Assembly (NCBI GenBank): GCA_018609755.1
Contig: JAHENZ010000276.1
Location: 1-33,701 of the forward strand
Length of the DNA stretch: 33,701 nucleotides
Source of the DNA: Salinivenus sp.
GTDB lineage: Bacteria > Bacteroidota > Rhodothermia > Rhodothermales > Salinibacteraceae
Direction of reading: 5' to 3'
Part shown: positions 16,176-24,900 of the stretch, piece after piece
Position numbering within the stretch: the first letter of the stretch is position 1
Layout of the letters: every line of letters starts with the position of its first letter
Program-made: the position numbers and the translations under genes
Notes under the pieces: generated by a model
The model's input: the letters and a program-made list of their open reading frames with translations, nothing else
Database searches by the model: none
What the model was told of the DNA's origin: nothing

Positions 16176-18053
16176 CTAATTACAGAGCGGATTCTGCGCC
16201 TCTCCGAGATTGGGATTCCGGTTGACTTCGTCATTGGGGAACGGCAAGAAGTAGTTGCAGTCGTCCCACTCCCGTTCCTGTAGATTGATGACCTTGTAGG
16301 AGTAGTCGTACATGTCCTGAGCAATGAGCTCTCCGAGACTCAGGTCCGAACTTGGACTGCCGGTGAGTTCCCCCGTGATCTCGATGGCGTGCGCATCCTG
16401 GTAGGCTTCTTCCCCAATCATCCAGCGGCGCACGTCGAAGTAGCGGTGCCCCTCGAAGGCCAGCTCCACCTCGCGCTCCTGCCGAATTTCCTCCAGGAGT
16501 TCAGTCTGATCGCTAGTGGTCACGTCCGGCATGCCCACGCGAGAACGCACTTTGTTCAAGGCCTGACGGGCCGTTCCCAGTTGCCCGAGATTGGCCGCGG
16601 CCTCCGCCTTGTTCAGCAGCACCTCGGCGTACCGAAGATAAATCCAGGGATTGTATGCCTGCTCGTTATTCGGCACAATGTCACGGTCGACGAACTTGCG
16701 CAGGTTGTATCCGGTCTGCGAAGAGTTCCAGGACTGCGGCCCTGCATCGGTGTCGAGCCCGCCCTGCATACTTCCGTCCTGCATCTCGTACACGCCCGTC
16801 TGGACCACTCCCACCGGATCGGTCGAGCGGGGCGTGCCCGCCGGACGCTCTCGCCAATCGTTCCCGTTAAACTGAATGTTGGCTTTGAGGCGAGGATCGC
16901 GCTCCTCGTACGGGTTCTCGGCCTGTACGGGATCTCGGTCCGGCGCCTGTTCTTCGGGGTTCGGAAGGCTCGGATCGCCCCCTTCCCACTGAAAGTCGGA
17001 GCCGTCCGCCATCTCGTAGGCGTTCACGTGCTGCTGCGTCGGCGTGTCGCCCGACCACGAGAAGTACCCATTGGGACTGACAAACTGGGACTGGTTGTGG
17101 TTGAAGTCGGCGTCCGCATCGAAGTATCGCGCCCAGATGGTGCCGTTCGGATTTCCCTTCGTGAACAGCCGGTGATACTCCTCAGACGACAGATTCTGTT
17201 CGAGGCCGTGGGGCCACACGTCGATCACGGCCTGAGCAGCATCGAGGGCCGCCTGCCACCGATCCATTTGGTTCCCGCTCGTGTGGCTCACGTACTGCGC
17301 CACGTCGCTACCGCTAAACGGACTGTCGTTGTACAAATCGCTCGCCGAGTAGAGGAGCACGCGAGACTTTAGGGCTCGTGCGGCGGCTTCCGTCGCAGCT
17401 CCCTGACGCCGGGCCTCCTTGCCCGCCAGCAACGTGGCCGAGGAGTCGAGGTCCGACACGATGAAGTCGATGGTTTCGGGGAAGGTGTTTCGTTCCACCT
17501 GATATTGCTGTTCTCCCGATCCCAGCTCAAAGACCTGCTTGACGAGGGGAACACCGCCGTAGAGCTTCATGAGGTTCTGATAGAAGAATCCCCGCAGGAA
17601 GTAGGCCTCTCCCAAAAGCTGCTCCCTCTGGTCGGGGGGGACTTGCTCGTTCCCCTTCACATTCTGAATGAAGAGATTCAGGTCCCGAATCGACGACCAG
17701 ACGCTGCCCCAGTTGTATCCCTGATAGTATGGATCGTCGGCCGCACGCCACCCCGGGGCGTCCCAGATGCCCCGATCCCCAGGGGACACGTTGGACATAA
17801 TGTTCTGCGTGCCGGGGTGACCGTGCGTGTTGTAGGCCTCGTCCGTGACACCGGGCGTCTGCATCGGGTCGCCGAACCCGATTCCCGTTCGGGTATAGAT
17901 CTGATTTAGGTACGACTGTGCGAGAGCCGGATCCTCAAACACCTGATCGGCCTCAAATTCATCTTTGGGACTCAAATTCAGACTGTCGCAGCCCGCCAGA
18001 AGTAGCAGTGAGCCGACAAAGGAGAACGTGATGATGCGTGTCAATGATCTCAT
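16176..18053 (-). CDS. SusD/RagB family outer-membrane nutrient-binding lipoprotein
   Basis: A 625-residue surface lipoprotein that captures glycan and forms a lid over its SusC partner. The lipoprotein signal is ITFSFVGSLLLLAGC with Cys22 as the lipidated residue, followed by DSLNLSPKDEF, an acidic stretch suited to surface export. The N-terminal SusD-like half contains ALAQSYLNQIYTRTG. The C-terminal RagB/SusD domain shows the classic ALNKVRSRVGMP, IRQEREVELAFEGHRYFDVRRW and a Tyr-rich end. The length is a little above the usual 500-600. The start at 18053 gives a compact signal with Arg2 and Arg6. It follows susC by 121 bp that hold a strong hairpin, the usual SusC-SusD order. Confidence 0.95.
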   Translation of the reverse strand: MRSLTRIITFSFVGSLLLLAGCDSLNLSPKDEFEADQVFEDPALAQSYLNQIYTRTGIGFGDPMQTPGVTDEAYNTHGHPGTQNIMSNVSPGDRGIWDAPGWRAADDPYYQGYNWGSVWSSIRDLNLFIQNVKGNEQVPPDQREQLLGEAYFLRGFFYQNLMKLYGGVPLVKQVFELGSGEQQYQVERNTFPETIDFIVSDLDSSATLLAGKEARRQGAATEAAARALKSRVLLYSASDLYNDSPFSGSDVAQYVSHTSGNQMDRWQAALDAAQAVIDVWPHGLEQNLSSEEYHRLFTKGNPNGTIWARYFDADADFNHNQSQFVSPNGYFSWSGDTPTQQHVNAYEMADGSDFQWEGGDPSLPNPEEQAPDRDPVQAENPYEERDPRLKANIQFNGNDWRERPAGTPRSTDPVGVVQTGVYEMQDGSMQGGLDTDAGPQSWNSSQTGYNLRKFVDRDIVPNNEQAYNPWIYLRYAEVLLNKAEAAANLGQLGTARQALNKVRSRVGMPDVTTSDQTELLEEIRQEREVELAFEGHRYFDVRRWMIGEEAYQDAHAIEITGELTGSPSSDLSLGELIAQDMYDYSYKVINLQEREWDDCNYFLPFPNDEVNRNPNLGEAQNPLCN

Positions 18054-18082
18054 AGGTTTTGGGAGCTACCCTCGATAGTACG

Positions 18083-18094
18083 TGAGATATCTCA
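18083..18094. promoter_or_regulatory. Perfect 12-bp palindrome upstream of susD
   Basis: TGAGATATCTCA lies 30 bp upstream of the susD start, between the start codon and the susC-susD hairpin. It may be a protein-binding palindrome or a small stem near the ribosome site. The role is not clear. Confidence 0.3.
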
Positions 18095-18105
18095 GAGTCT
18101 CTGTC

Positions 18106-18136
18106 GTGCCCCGCCCGCTCGATCCGGGCGGGGCAC
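18106..18136 (-). promoter_or_regulatory. Strong GC-rich hairpin between susC and susD
   Basis: GTGCCCCGCCCG (18106-18117) is exactly complementary to 18125-18136, giving a 12-bp, nearly all-GC stem with a 7-nt loop. It starts 38 nt after the susC stop in the transcript. No T-run follows, so it is more likely an RNase barrier or partial terminator that sets the susC:susD ratio than a full terminator. Confidence 0.6.
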
Positions 18137-18174
18137 CTTGTTTCAGGCGTGAGTACGCTCTGGGAAAGGGTCAA

Positions 18175-21100
18175 TCACAGATCCATCCGGATGCCGAACG
18201 TGTACGCCTTTTCCGGCGGGTATACCTGTCCGGAGTTGACCCGAATTTCCGGATCGTACACGTTGAGCGGCGTGAGCGTAACGAGATTTCGTCCACTCAG
18301 GTAAACCTGAAACCGACCGATCCCGGCCGTTTCTGTCAGGCTTTCCGGCACCGTGTAGCTGAGTTGAGCGGCCTTCAGGCGGAGGTACTTGGCGTCGCGC
18401 AGAAAGTAGGTGTTGGCATTCGAGGCCCAGTACGGCTGCACTCGCTCGTAGGCGCGCGGCCCCGATGCGTCCGTGTTGTCCGGCGTCCACCGATTCTCTG
18501 CAAACTCCTGGTAGTAGTTTCCGAAGGAGCCGGCGGACCCGGTGAATACGTACTGCCGGACCTGCGCAGCCCCCTGGACCTGAAGGTTCAGATTGAAGTT
18601 GCCGTAGGTCGCTCCCAGGTTCAGCCCGCCGATGAGGTCCGGCCGGTTGTTTTCGGAGACCCGGCGTCGATCGTCGGCGTTGATCGTACCATCCCCATTG
18701 AGATCCCTGAATCGAACGTCTCCCGGTCGGGCCCCCGCAAAGTGGGCGTCCGCATTGTCAATCTCTTCCTGCGTATTCCAGATGCCGTCAGCCACGTAGT
18801 AGAGCTCCGGATTCTCGGGATCGTTCGGCATCGGCCGTCCTTCGCTCTGCTGCCACTCCGGTAGGCCGTCCGGCTCGGCGAAGTTTACGATCTCGTTTTC
18901 AGAGTAGGTGATGTTCCCCCCTACGCGGAACGAGAAATTCGAGGTGACGTCGTGCGTAAAGTTCGTCTGCGCCTCAACACCGTAGGTGCGCACCTCCCCA
19001 ATGTTTTCGTCGGGCAGGCTGAATCCAGCCGTCTGCGGGATGGCCACTCCCCGAGGCCACAAGATGTCCGAGCGGTTCTGGTGGAAGTACGTGACCCCAA
19101 ACGAGAGGCTATTGTCCAACACGGCCCCTTCAAGCCCCACGTCGAATTGAGTAGCGACCTCCCACGTAATGTCCGGATTCGGTACCCGGGTCTGCTCGAT
19201 CGTGGTGCCGAGCCCATCGGCAAAGGCCGTCTGACCGCCCAACTGGAAGGTCCGGCGGAACTGATAGGGATCGACCTGGTCGTTTCCGGTCTGCCCGTAC
19301 GACGACCGGATCTTGAGGCGATCGAACGCCTCGCCCGTGAAGTCGGCAAACCAGTCTTCCTGTGCAATGCGCCATCCGGCCGAGACCGACGGGAAGAAGC
19401 CGAAGCGGTCTCCCTCCGGAAAGATGTACGAGCCGTCGTACCGGGCGACAAACTCGAGGAGATATTTCTCCTGGTAGTTGTAGTTGGCCCGACCGAAGAA
19501 GTTAAAGCGTGCGGAATGCCAGCCGGTGCCGTAAATGTCTTGCTGCTCCGTTCCACCGGCCGTCAACTCCTCCACTGCATCGGTAATGAAGAAGCGACGG
19601 AAGGAACTGGTGGTATCGGCATCCGAGGACTGCCACTCGGTCCCGAGCAGAACGCTCGTGTTGTGGTCTCCGAACTCCGTCTCGTAGGAGGTCGTCGCCC
19701 GGAGCATGACGTCTTGCACGTCTCGGCCTTCTTCCGTCAGCCGGGGCTCCGGAACGCCGACTTGTGACGATTCCAGTTGGGGATCTTCAACCTCTTCCCC
19801 GTTGGGGCCGGGAGCACAGTTCGAGCAGGAATACAGCGTCCAGGGCTTCTGCCACCGCTTCCGTTTGAGAAAGTGACGGTCGTACGCAACCGTTCCCTCA
19901 GTAGTCCACCCCTCCACTCCGGGAATGTCGTACGTCAGGTCCAGATTGCTCTGGAAGAAGTACGTATTTTCGTCGTCATACCCGGTGCGGGTAGCTACAA
20001 CCGGATTCACGCCCTCTTCCTGGGCGGGTCCCGGTTGACCGTTGGGCCAAAAGGCCGGCTCCGTCGGCTTACCGCGCTGGAGCATCTCCCAGGCCGCATT
20101 AATTCCGCGAGTCCAGGCTGGAATGCTTCGCTGCTCGAATCGACCGTGAACGTTGAGATTCAAGTTGAGATCGTCGGCTACGTCTCCCTGAAGGTTGCTC
20201 CGAAAGCCCAGCTTGTCGAATCCAGTGCCACTGCTGACGAGAATGCCGTCCTCCGTTGCAGCGTTGAACGACGTCCGGTACTGGAGATTCTCACTCCCGC
20301 CGGTGATGGACGCACTCGCAGTCGTCTCCTGCGAATAATTTTTCAGCGCTTCGCCGTACCAGTCCGTGTTGTGGTACGTGTAGCTTTCGTCAATCCCGCC
20401 CGACTCCCTCACTCGCTGAAACCCCTCAACGTAGTCCTGATCGAACGCAGGGCTAACGTTCCTGTATTCCGTCTGCTCGTTCATCATCTGGATATACGTC
20501 CAGGCATCGGCCATCTCCGGAACCACCGTCGGCCGTGTGTAGCTCCGTTCCACGTTTGCGTTGATCCGCGTTTCGCCGGCGCGCCCTTGCTTCGTCTTCA
20601 CGAGAATCACGCCGTTGGCGGCCCGCGACCCGTAAATCGCAGCTGAAGCATCCTTGAGCACGGACACGCTCTCGATGTCGGACGGATCGAGTCGAGCGAG
20701 CCCGCCCTGCCGGCCCGGAACGCCGTCAATCACGACTAGCGGCGAGGAATTATTGAGCGTGGAGGCTCCCCGAATGAGGAGATTAGAGTTGTCGCGCCCC
20801 GGACGCCCACTCGGATTCACTCCAATGAGGCCCGGAACGGATCCCTGAAGCGTCTGCGTGAGATTGGTCGTCGGCTGCACGTCCAAATCCTCCCCTGAAA
20901 CCTGACTCACCGAGCCCGTCGTCGTCTCAATGGTCTGCTCCTGATACCCCACGTTCACCACGACCTCTTCCATCGCCGTAACGGACGGCTGTAGCTGCAC
21001 GTTGATCTCCGAACGTCCGTCAATCGGCACTTCCTGCTCCTGATAGCCCACAAAGGAGAAGACGAGCGTCTCTTGGTCCGAGGGCGCCTCAATTGTAAAG

Positions 21101-21369
21101 CTCCCGTTCGCCCGCGTCGTCGTTCCAATCTGTGTGCCCTGGACGACAATGTTTACGCCCGGGAGCGTCGTCCCCTGCTCCGCATCCACCACCTCACCGG
21201 TCACGGTGTGCTGAGCAAGTGTGGGCGACGCCCAAACGGCGGCTACCACCAGAAAAGACGCGACGAGCATTCCGGCTCGCCCGAGTAAGCGACGTTTCCG
21301 AGGGACGTTCCACTCGGAACGCAGAAGGGAAAGGAGTGAAGCGAACAACTGGGTTGTAACCGTTTGCAT
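18175..21369 (-). CDS. SusC/RagA family TonB-dependent outer-membrane transporter
   Basis: A 1,064-residue outer-membrane receptor that imports oligosaccharides with energy from TonB. I chose ATG 21369; the longer frame to 21477 has no signal-like start. The signal peptide has an unusually long N-region, with hydrophobic core MLVASFLVVAAVWASPTLAQ ending near residue 53. A carboxypeptidase-regulatory-like domain follows (about 55-130: TVTGEVVDAEQGTTLPGVNI). Next are the TonB-box-like MEEVVVNVGYQEQ (133-145) and a plug domain with IRGASTLNNSSPLVVIDGVPG and KDASAAIYGSRAANGVI (about 145-260). The rest is beta-barrel, ending in AYTFGIRMDL. It pairs with the SusD downstream. The 574-bp AT-rich region upstream carries several possible regulator sites. 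Confidence 0.95.
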   Translation of the reverse strand: MQTVTTQLFASLLSLLRSEWNVPRKRRLLGRAGMLVASFLVVAAVWASPTLAQHTVTGEVVDAEQGTTLPGVNIVVQGTQIGTTTRANGSFTIEAPSDQETLVFSFVGYQEQEVPIDGRSEINVQLQPSVTAMEEVVVNVGYQEQTIETTTGSVSQVSGEDLDVQPTTNLTQTLQGSVPGLIGVNPSGRPGRDNSNLLIRGASTLNNSSPLVVIDGVPGRQGGLARLDPSDIESVSVLKDASAAIYGSRAANGVILVKTKQGRAGETRINANVERSYTRPTVVPEMADAWTYIQMMNEQTEYRNVSPAFDQDYVEGFQRVRESGGIDESYTYHNTDWYGEALKNYSQETTASASITGGSENLQYRTSFNAATEDGILVSSGTGFDKLGFRSNLQGDVADDLNLNLNVHGRFEQRSIPAWTRGINAAWEMLQRGKPTEPAFWPNGQPGPAQEEGVNPVVATRTGYDDENTYFFQSNLDLTYDIPGVEGWTTEGTVAYDRHFLKRKRWQKPWTLYSCSNCAPGPNGEEVEDPQLESSQVGVPEPRLTEEGRDVQDVMLRATTSYETEFGDHNTSVLLGTEWQSSDADTTSSFRRFFITDAVEELTAGGTEQQDIYGTGWHSARFNFFGRANYNYQEKYLLEFVARYDGSYIFPEGDRFGFFPSVSAGWRIAQEDWFADFTGEAFDRLKIRSSYGQTGNDQVDPYQFRRTFQLGGQTAFADGLGTTIEQTRVPNPDITWEVATQFDVGLEGAVLDNSLSFGVTYFHQNRSDILWPRGVAIPQTAGFSLPDENIGEVRTYGVEAQTNFTHDVTSNFSFRVGGNITYSENEIVNFAEPDGLPEWQQSEGRPMPNDPENPELYYVADGIWNTQEEIDNADAHFAGARPGDVRFRDLNGDGTINADDRRRVSENNRPDLIGGLNLGATYGNFNLNLQVQGAAQVRQYVFTGSAGSFGNYYQEFAENRWTPDNTDASGPRAYERVQPYWASNANTYFLRDAKYLRLKAAQLSYTVPESLTETAGIGRFQVYLSGRNLVTLTPLNVYDPEIRVNSGQVYPPEKAYTFGIRMDL

Positions 21370-21375
21370 ATCATC

Positions 21376-21387
21376 GGAAACGCTTTC
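21376..21387 (-). promoter_or_regulatory. LacI/cre-like operator candidate at the susC start
   Basis: GGAAACGCTTTC lies 7 bp upstream of the susC ATG. Read on the minus strand with flanks, it is TTGAAAGCGTTTCC, close to the general LacI-family/cre pattern TGNAANCGNTNNCN. A repressor bound here would block translation initiation DNA or transcription. No LacI-family gene is in the window. Confidence 0.4.
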
Positions 21388-21507
21388 AAAAAAAAGGATA
21401 GGTCCCCTGCCTACGCCCTCGATGTCCGGGAAAACAGTGGTGTATACGCCGAAGCCGGTCCTTGCCCGCAGGGGCATCGGTGAGCAGGCCGGTTTCGTGC
21501 GTTCTCA

Positions 21508-21545
21508 GAACAGGTAGAACTGAATTAAATCGGTTTTACCTGCTC
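21508..21545 (-). promoter_or_regulatory. 13-bp imperfect inverted repeat in the susC leader
   Basis: GAACAGGTAGAAC (21508-21520) and GTTTTACCTGCTC (21533-21545) are complementary at 11 of 13 positions, with a 12-nt AT-rich spacer. It is either a dimeric regulator site or an RNA stem-loop in the susC 5' leader. Confidence 0.4.
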
Positions 21546-21704
21546 GAAATACACAAAACTGCTGACTCAGACAGTAGATTTCTACGAGTTAACAACGTGT
21601 ATTTCAAACGTCAATACCCTCTTCACTACTTCTTCTATTTATATTCACGAATAGAGGGAAGAGAGCATCTCTTCCGCTAAGCTTTCCGACTCGGTGGTTA
21701 ATCG

Positions 21705-21712
21705 AACCGGTT
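21705..21712. promoter_or_regulatory. AACCGGTT palindrome upstream of susC
   Basis: AACCGGTT sits within ATCGAACCGGTTTTGTC. The same 8-bp core occurs at 32717-32724 upstream of the GH97 gene. The CG-centred palindrome resembles LacI-family operators. With only two occurrences and a short core, chance is possible. Confidence 0.35.
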
Positions 21713-21745
21713 TTGTCAATAAATTACCGATACTAGGTGTCGGCC

Positions 21746-21759
21746 ATCGGTACACCGAT
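21746..21759. promoter_or_regulatory. ATCGGT-AC-ACCGAT inverted repeat
   Basis: Two perfect 6-bp arms with a 2-bp spacer lie in the susC upstream region, about 40 bp from the AACCGGTT site. They share the CGGT/ACCG element with that site and may bind the same regulator. Confidence 0.35.
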
Positions 21760-21943
21760 TGATATTGGCCAGAGTGTTGCCATGCAAGTTACAATCTGGC
21801 CTTCACTCTCACTTCACTACATCTTCAATAAATAGGACGCGCCCTCTTCCATTTCTCCCATTTTTTCTGTTACGGCTCCCACTCCTCCAGTAATGAAACC
21901 CATTTCACCCTGCACCGCTGTCTATACGTGTTATTTCCATTTC

Positions 21944-24900
21944 TCAGTGATTCCTCCTGTCCCTTTTCATTCTCTTCCGTCCCCCGTCAGCTCCGTGTAC
22001 GACCACCTCAGTTACGGTTTCAGGGACCCAAAGTCGACGGGACGACTGCGAGAGATAGGTGGAGCCGAAGTAGAGTTCTTCGGTCCGCGTCGAGCCGTCC
22101 TCATAGGTCAGCACGGCACGGCGATCAAGTGGCCGAAGGGGCACGAACCCTCCCCTTCGCTGCGTGGGCTTGAAGGTCTTCAGGGAATCGTCGTTCTGCG
22201 TAGCCACGAGGAGCGAAGTGGTGTCTGTGGTCGCCACCTCGGCTACTGCTTTCGCATCGCCCGGGACGAGGAATCCACTCTCCGGATACGGAACCGGCGC
22301 AAAGTGCCCCGTCCCCTCCCCCCGAAGGAGCATTCCAGTAAACGCGTCTGCCCGTCCCGTTTCTGCATCGGGGGCGTACCAGTTGCCCACCATCAGAAGA
22401 TCCAGCACGCCGTCGCCGGTGTAATCCCCGACCTGGATGCCGAAGACCGGGGCAGTCTGCACCCGGGCCGGAAGAGTTCGCATCGTGAAGGTGCCGTCCC
22501 CTTGATTCTCAAGAACACTCGTGTCGAAGTGCACTGCTTTTGCCGTGTATGCGTCCGTCAGCTCGTCCTCTGAAAATAAATCATCGATTGTCGCCCGGGC
22601 GTAGGCCTGCTGGGTGGGCACGCGGCGCATCATGCCGTTGATCTTCCCAAGCATCTCCTCGCGGCTATGCAGCGGGTATCGTGCTCCTCCGACCGACTGC
22701 GAAAGCACCGCCTCAACGGTTCCGTTGCCGTCAAAATCCGTCGCGTGCACCTGAATGGGCTCGTTCGCGGACGCGTCGTAGCGGGTGTTGCGCCCTACGT
22801 TTCCGGCGACGTAATCGGTGTCCCCATCCCGATCGAAATCCCCGGCGGCCAGACTATTCCACCAGCCCGTGGTTTCGGAGAGGCCCATCTGCTGCGTCAC
22901 GTTGCGGAACTGCCCATTCTCATTCCGAAAGAAGGTAATCGGCATCCACTCGCCCACCACGAGAAGGTCCACTCTACGATCACCGTTAAAGTCAGTCCAG
23001 AGGGCGTCGGTTACGAGCCCCGGTTCAGCCAGCTCAGGAGCCACCTCCTTGGTGACGTCGGTAAACTGCACCTCATTCTCGTCGGAGTCATTCCGTAGAA
23101 GGTAGCTGCGCGAGGGAAGGGGGTAGTTCTGGCCCTGGACCCGTCCCCCAACAAAGAGGTCCAGGTCCCCATCCCGGTCGTAATCGGCAGCCCTAACGAC
23201 CGATCCGCTTGCAGTAATGTCCGGCAGTGCGCCCTCTGCACGCTGAAACGAGCCGTCTCCATTGTTGAGAAAAAGCCGATCCTGATAGCTGTCTCGAAAA
23301 TTGCCCGGCGGCCCGGTATTTCCTCCCGATACCACGTACAGGTCGAGATCTCCATCCCCATCGGCATCAAAAAACAGCGCCCCCATGTCCTCGTGCGACT
23401 GCCGCATCGGCAGCGGCTGCTCCTCGAAGCGCCCCGGGGCAACCTGCCGGTACAGCACACGCTCCTGCATCGGATCGGCCCCCACGAAGATGTCGTCGAG
23501 TCCATTTCCGTCCGCGTCCCCCACGGCAATCCCGGGCCCGTTCTGCGAGTAGCGATGGGGCAGCATCGGGTTCATCTGAAAATCCTGAACGTTCATATCA
23601 CGGTGCCGATAGTCGAGGCCGCGTTCGGCCGCCGACACGGCCTGGAAGAGGATCGAGTCGGACATTGCTCCGGCACGATTCGCTCGTGAGCCTCCCTGGG
23701 AACCGGCCGTCGAGTCGTACACGAGCGTCAGGACCTGGTCGGTCTCCACTTCGGTCCGAACCTGAACCGTGCCGTCGGGCCACGTGACGCGGAGCGAGTC
23801 CGCCGTGGAATCGGCGCCCAGGCCAAAGTGCACGATGCCTTCCACAGTGGACTGGAATCCCCGATACGGCGAGTAGTCGACGGACTGCGTCGCCCTGTCA
23901 TTGTACAGTGTCACCTCCGCCCCGAGCCCTGCCAAATTCCCCTCTGGCCCACGAAGCTCCATCCGCACGGCGTGTCCTCCCTCCTGCTCGTCAGTTTGAT
24001 TTTCCAGAATCGTGGCCTTGCGGTTGACGTTGTTCGTCACGAGGTCCAGATCGCCGTCCCGATCGAGATCGGCAAACGCAGTCCCATTGGAGATTCCCGG
24101 TGCAGGTGGGACCCATTCTCCCGTCCGATCCTCAAACCGGTACTCCTCCCCTCCTTCCTTCGCCGAACGGACGTTCTCGTAGAATCGGTTGGGAATGTGC
24201 ACCGTCGGCAACTCCGACATGGCCTCGTCGAGTGATGACTGCGGCCCGGCACTCCTCTGCTCCCGGCGCCGAACGAAGTCGAGATGCGTGATGAGCGGCC
24301 CGAACCCATTCGTCACGAAGAGGTCCCGATCCCCGTCGTTGTCGTAATCGGCCAAGAGGGGCGCCCAACTCCAGCCGGACGCGGCAATGCCCGCCTGCTG
24401 TCCAACCTCACTGAAAGGAGCCATCCCATTCGGTCCCATCCCGTTGTGGAGCTGAAGCGTGTTGCGAGGGTACTGCCACATACTGTCGTCCCGCGTGCCT
24501 TCAAGGGAGATGAGCCGTCGCCGCTGTCGCTCCGTCGGAAGCGCATCGAGCGCCAGAATGTCCGGCCAAGTGTCATTGTTGACGTCAACCACGTCCACCC
24601 CCGCAGCCCCGTGCGTCTGGTGGCGCAGATAGGCCCGGCTCCGATCGACGAACGTCCCGTTTTCCTGGTTCACGTAGAGCCGATCACGACTCTCCCCATC
24701 ATTCGCCACGTAGAGATCAGAGCGACCGTCGTCGTTGACGTCAGTAACGGCGAGCCCCATTCCGTCGCCCGTTCCGGCAATGCCCGCGTCCTCCGTCACC
24801 TCGGTGAACGCCCCTCCGTCATTACGATACAGTCGATCCCGACTCGACGACTCCCGCCCCTCTCCTCCTGCAGATGCCTGCTGCCGCTGACCGGTCGCCG

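Larger units (their letters stand above)
21370..21943 (-). promoter_or_regulatory. 574-bp AT-rich upstream region of susC
   Basis: No gene is supported here. The open frames in this stretch are short and lack family features. It is clearly more AT-rich than the rest of the window and separates susC from the three CRTAC1-like genes upstream on the same strand. It holds a LacI/cre-like palindrome near the susC start (21376-21387), a 13-bp imperfect inverted repeat (21508-21545), AACCGGTT (21705-21712) and ATCGGT-AC-ACCGAT (21746-21759). A TTGACG hexamer lies on the minus strand (complement near 21615), but the matching -10 box is poor. susC probably has its own promoter here. Confidence 0.6.

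Noticed and set aside
21893-22573. 226-codon plus-strand open frame
   Set aside because: It runs antisense through the 3' end of a well-supported CRTAC1-like gene, and its sequence has no recognisable domain.
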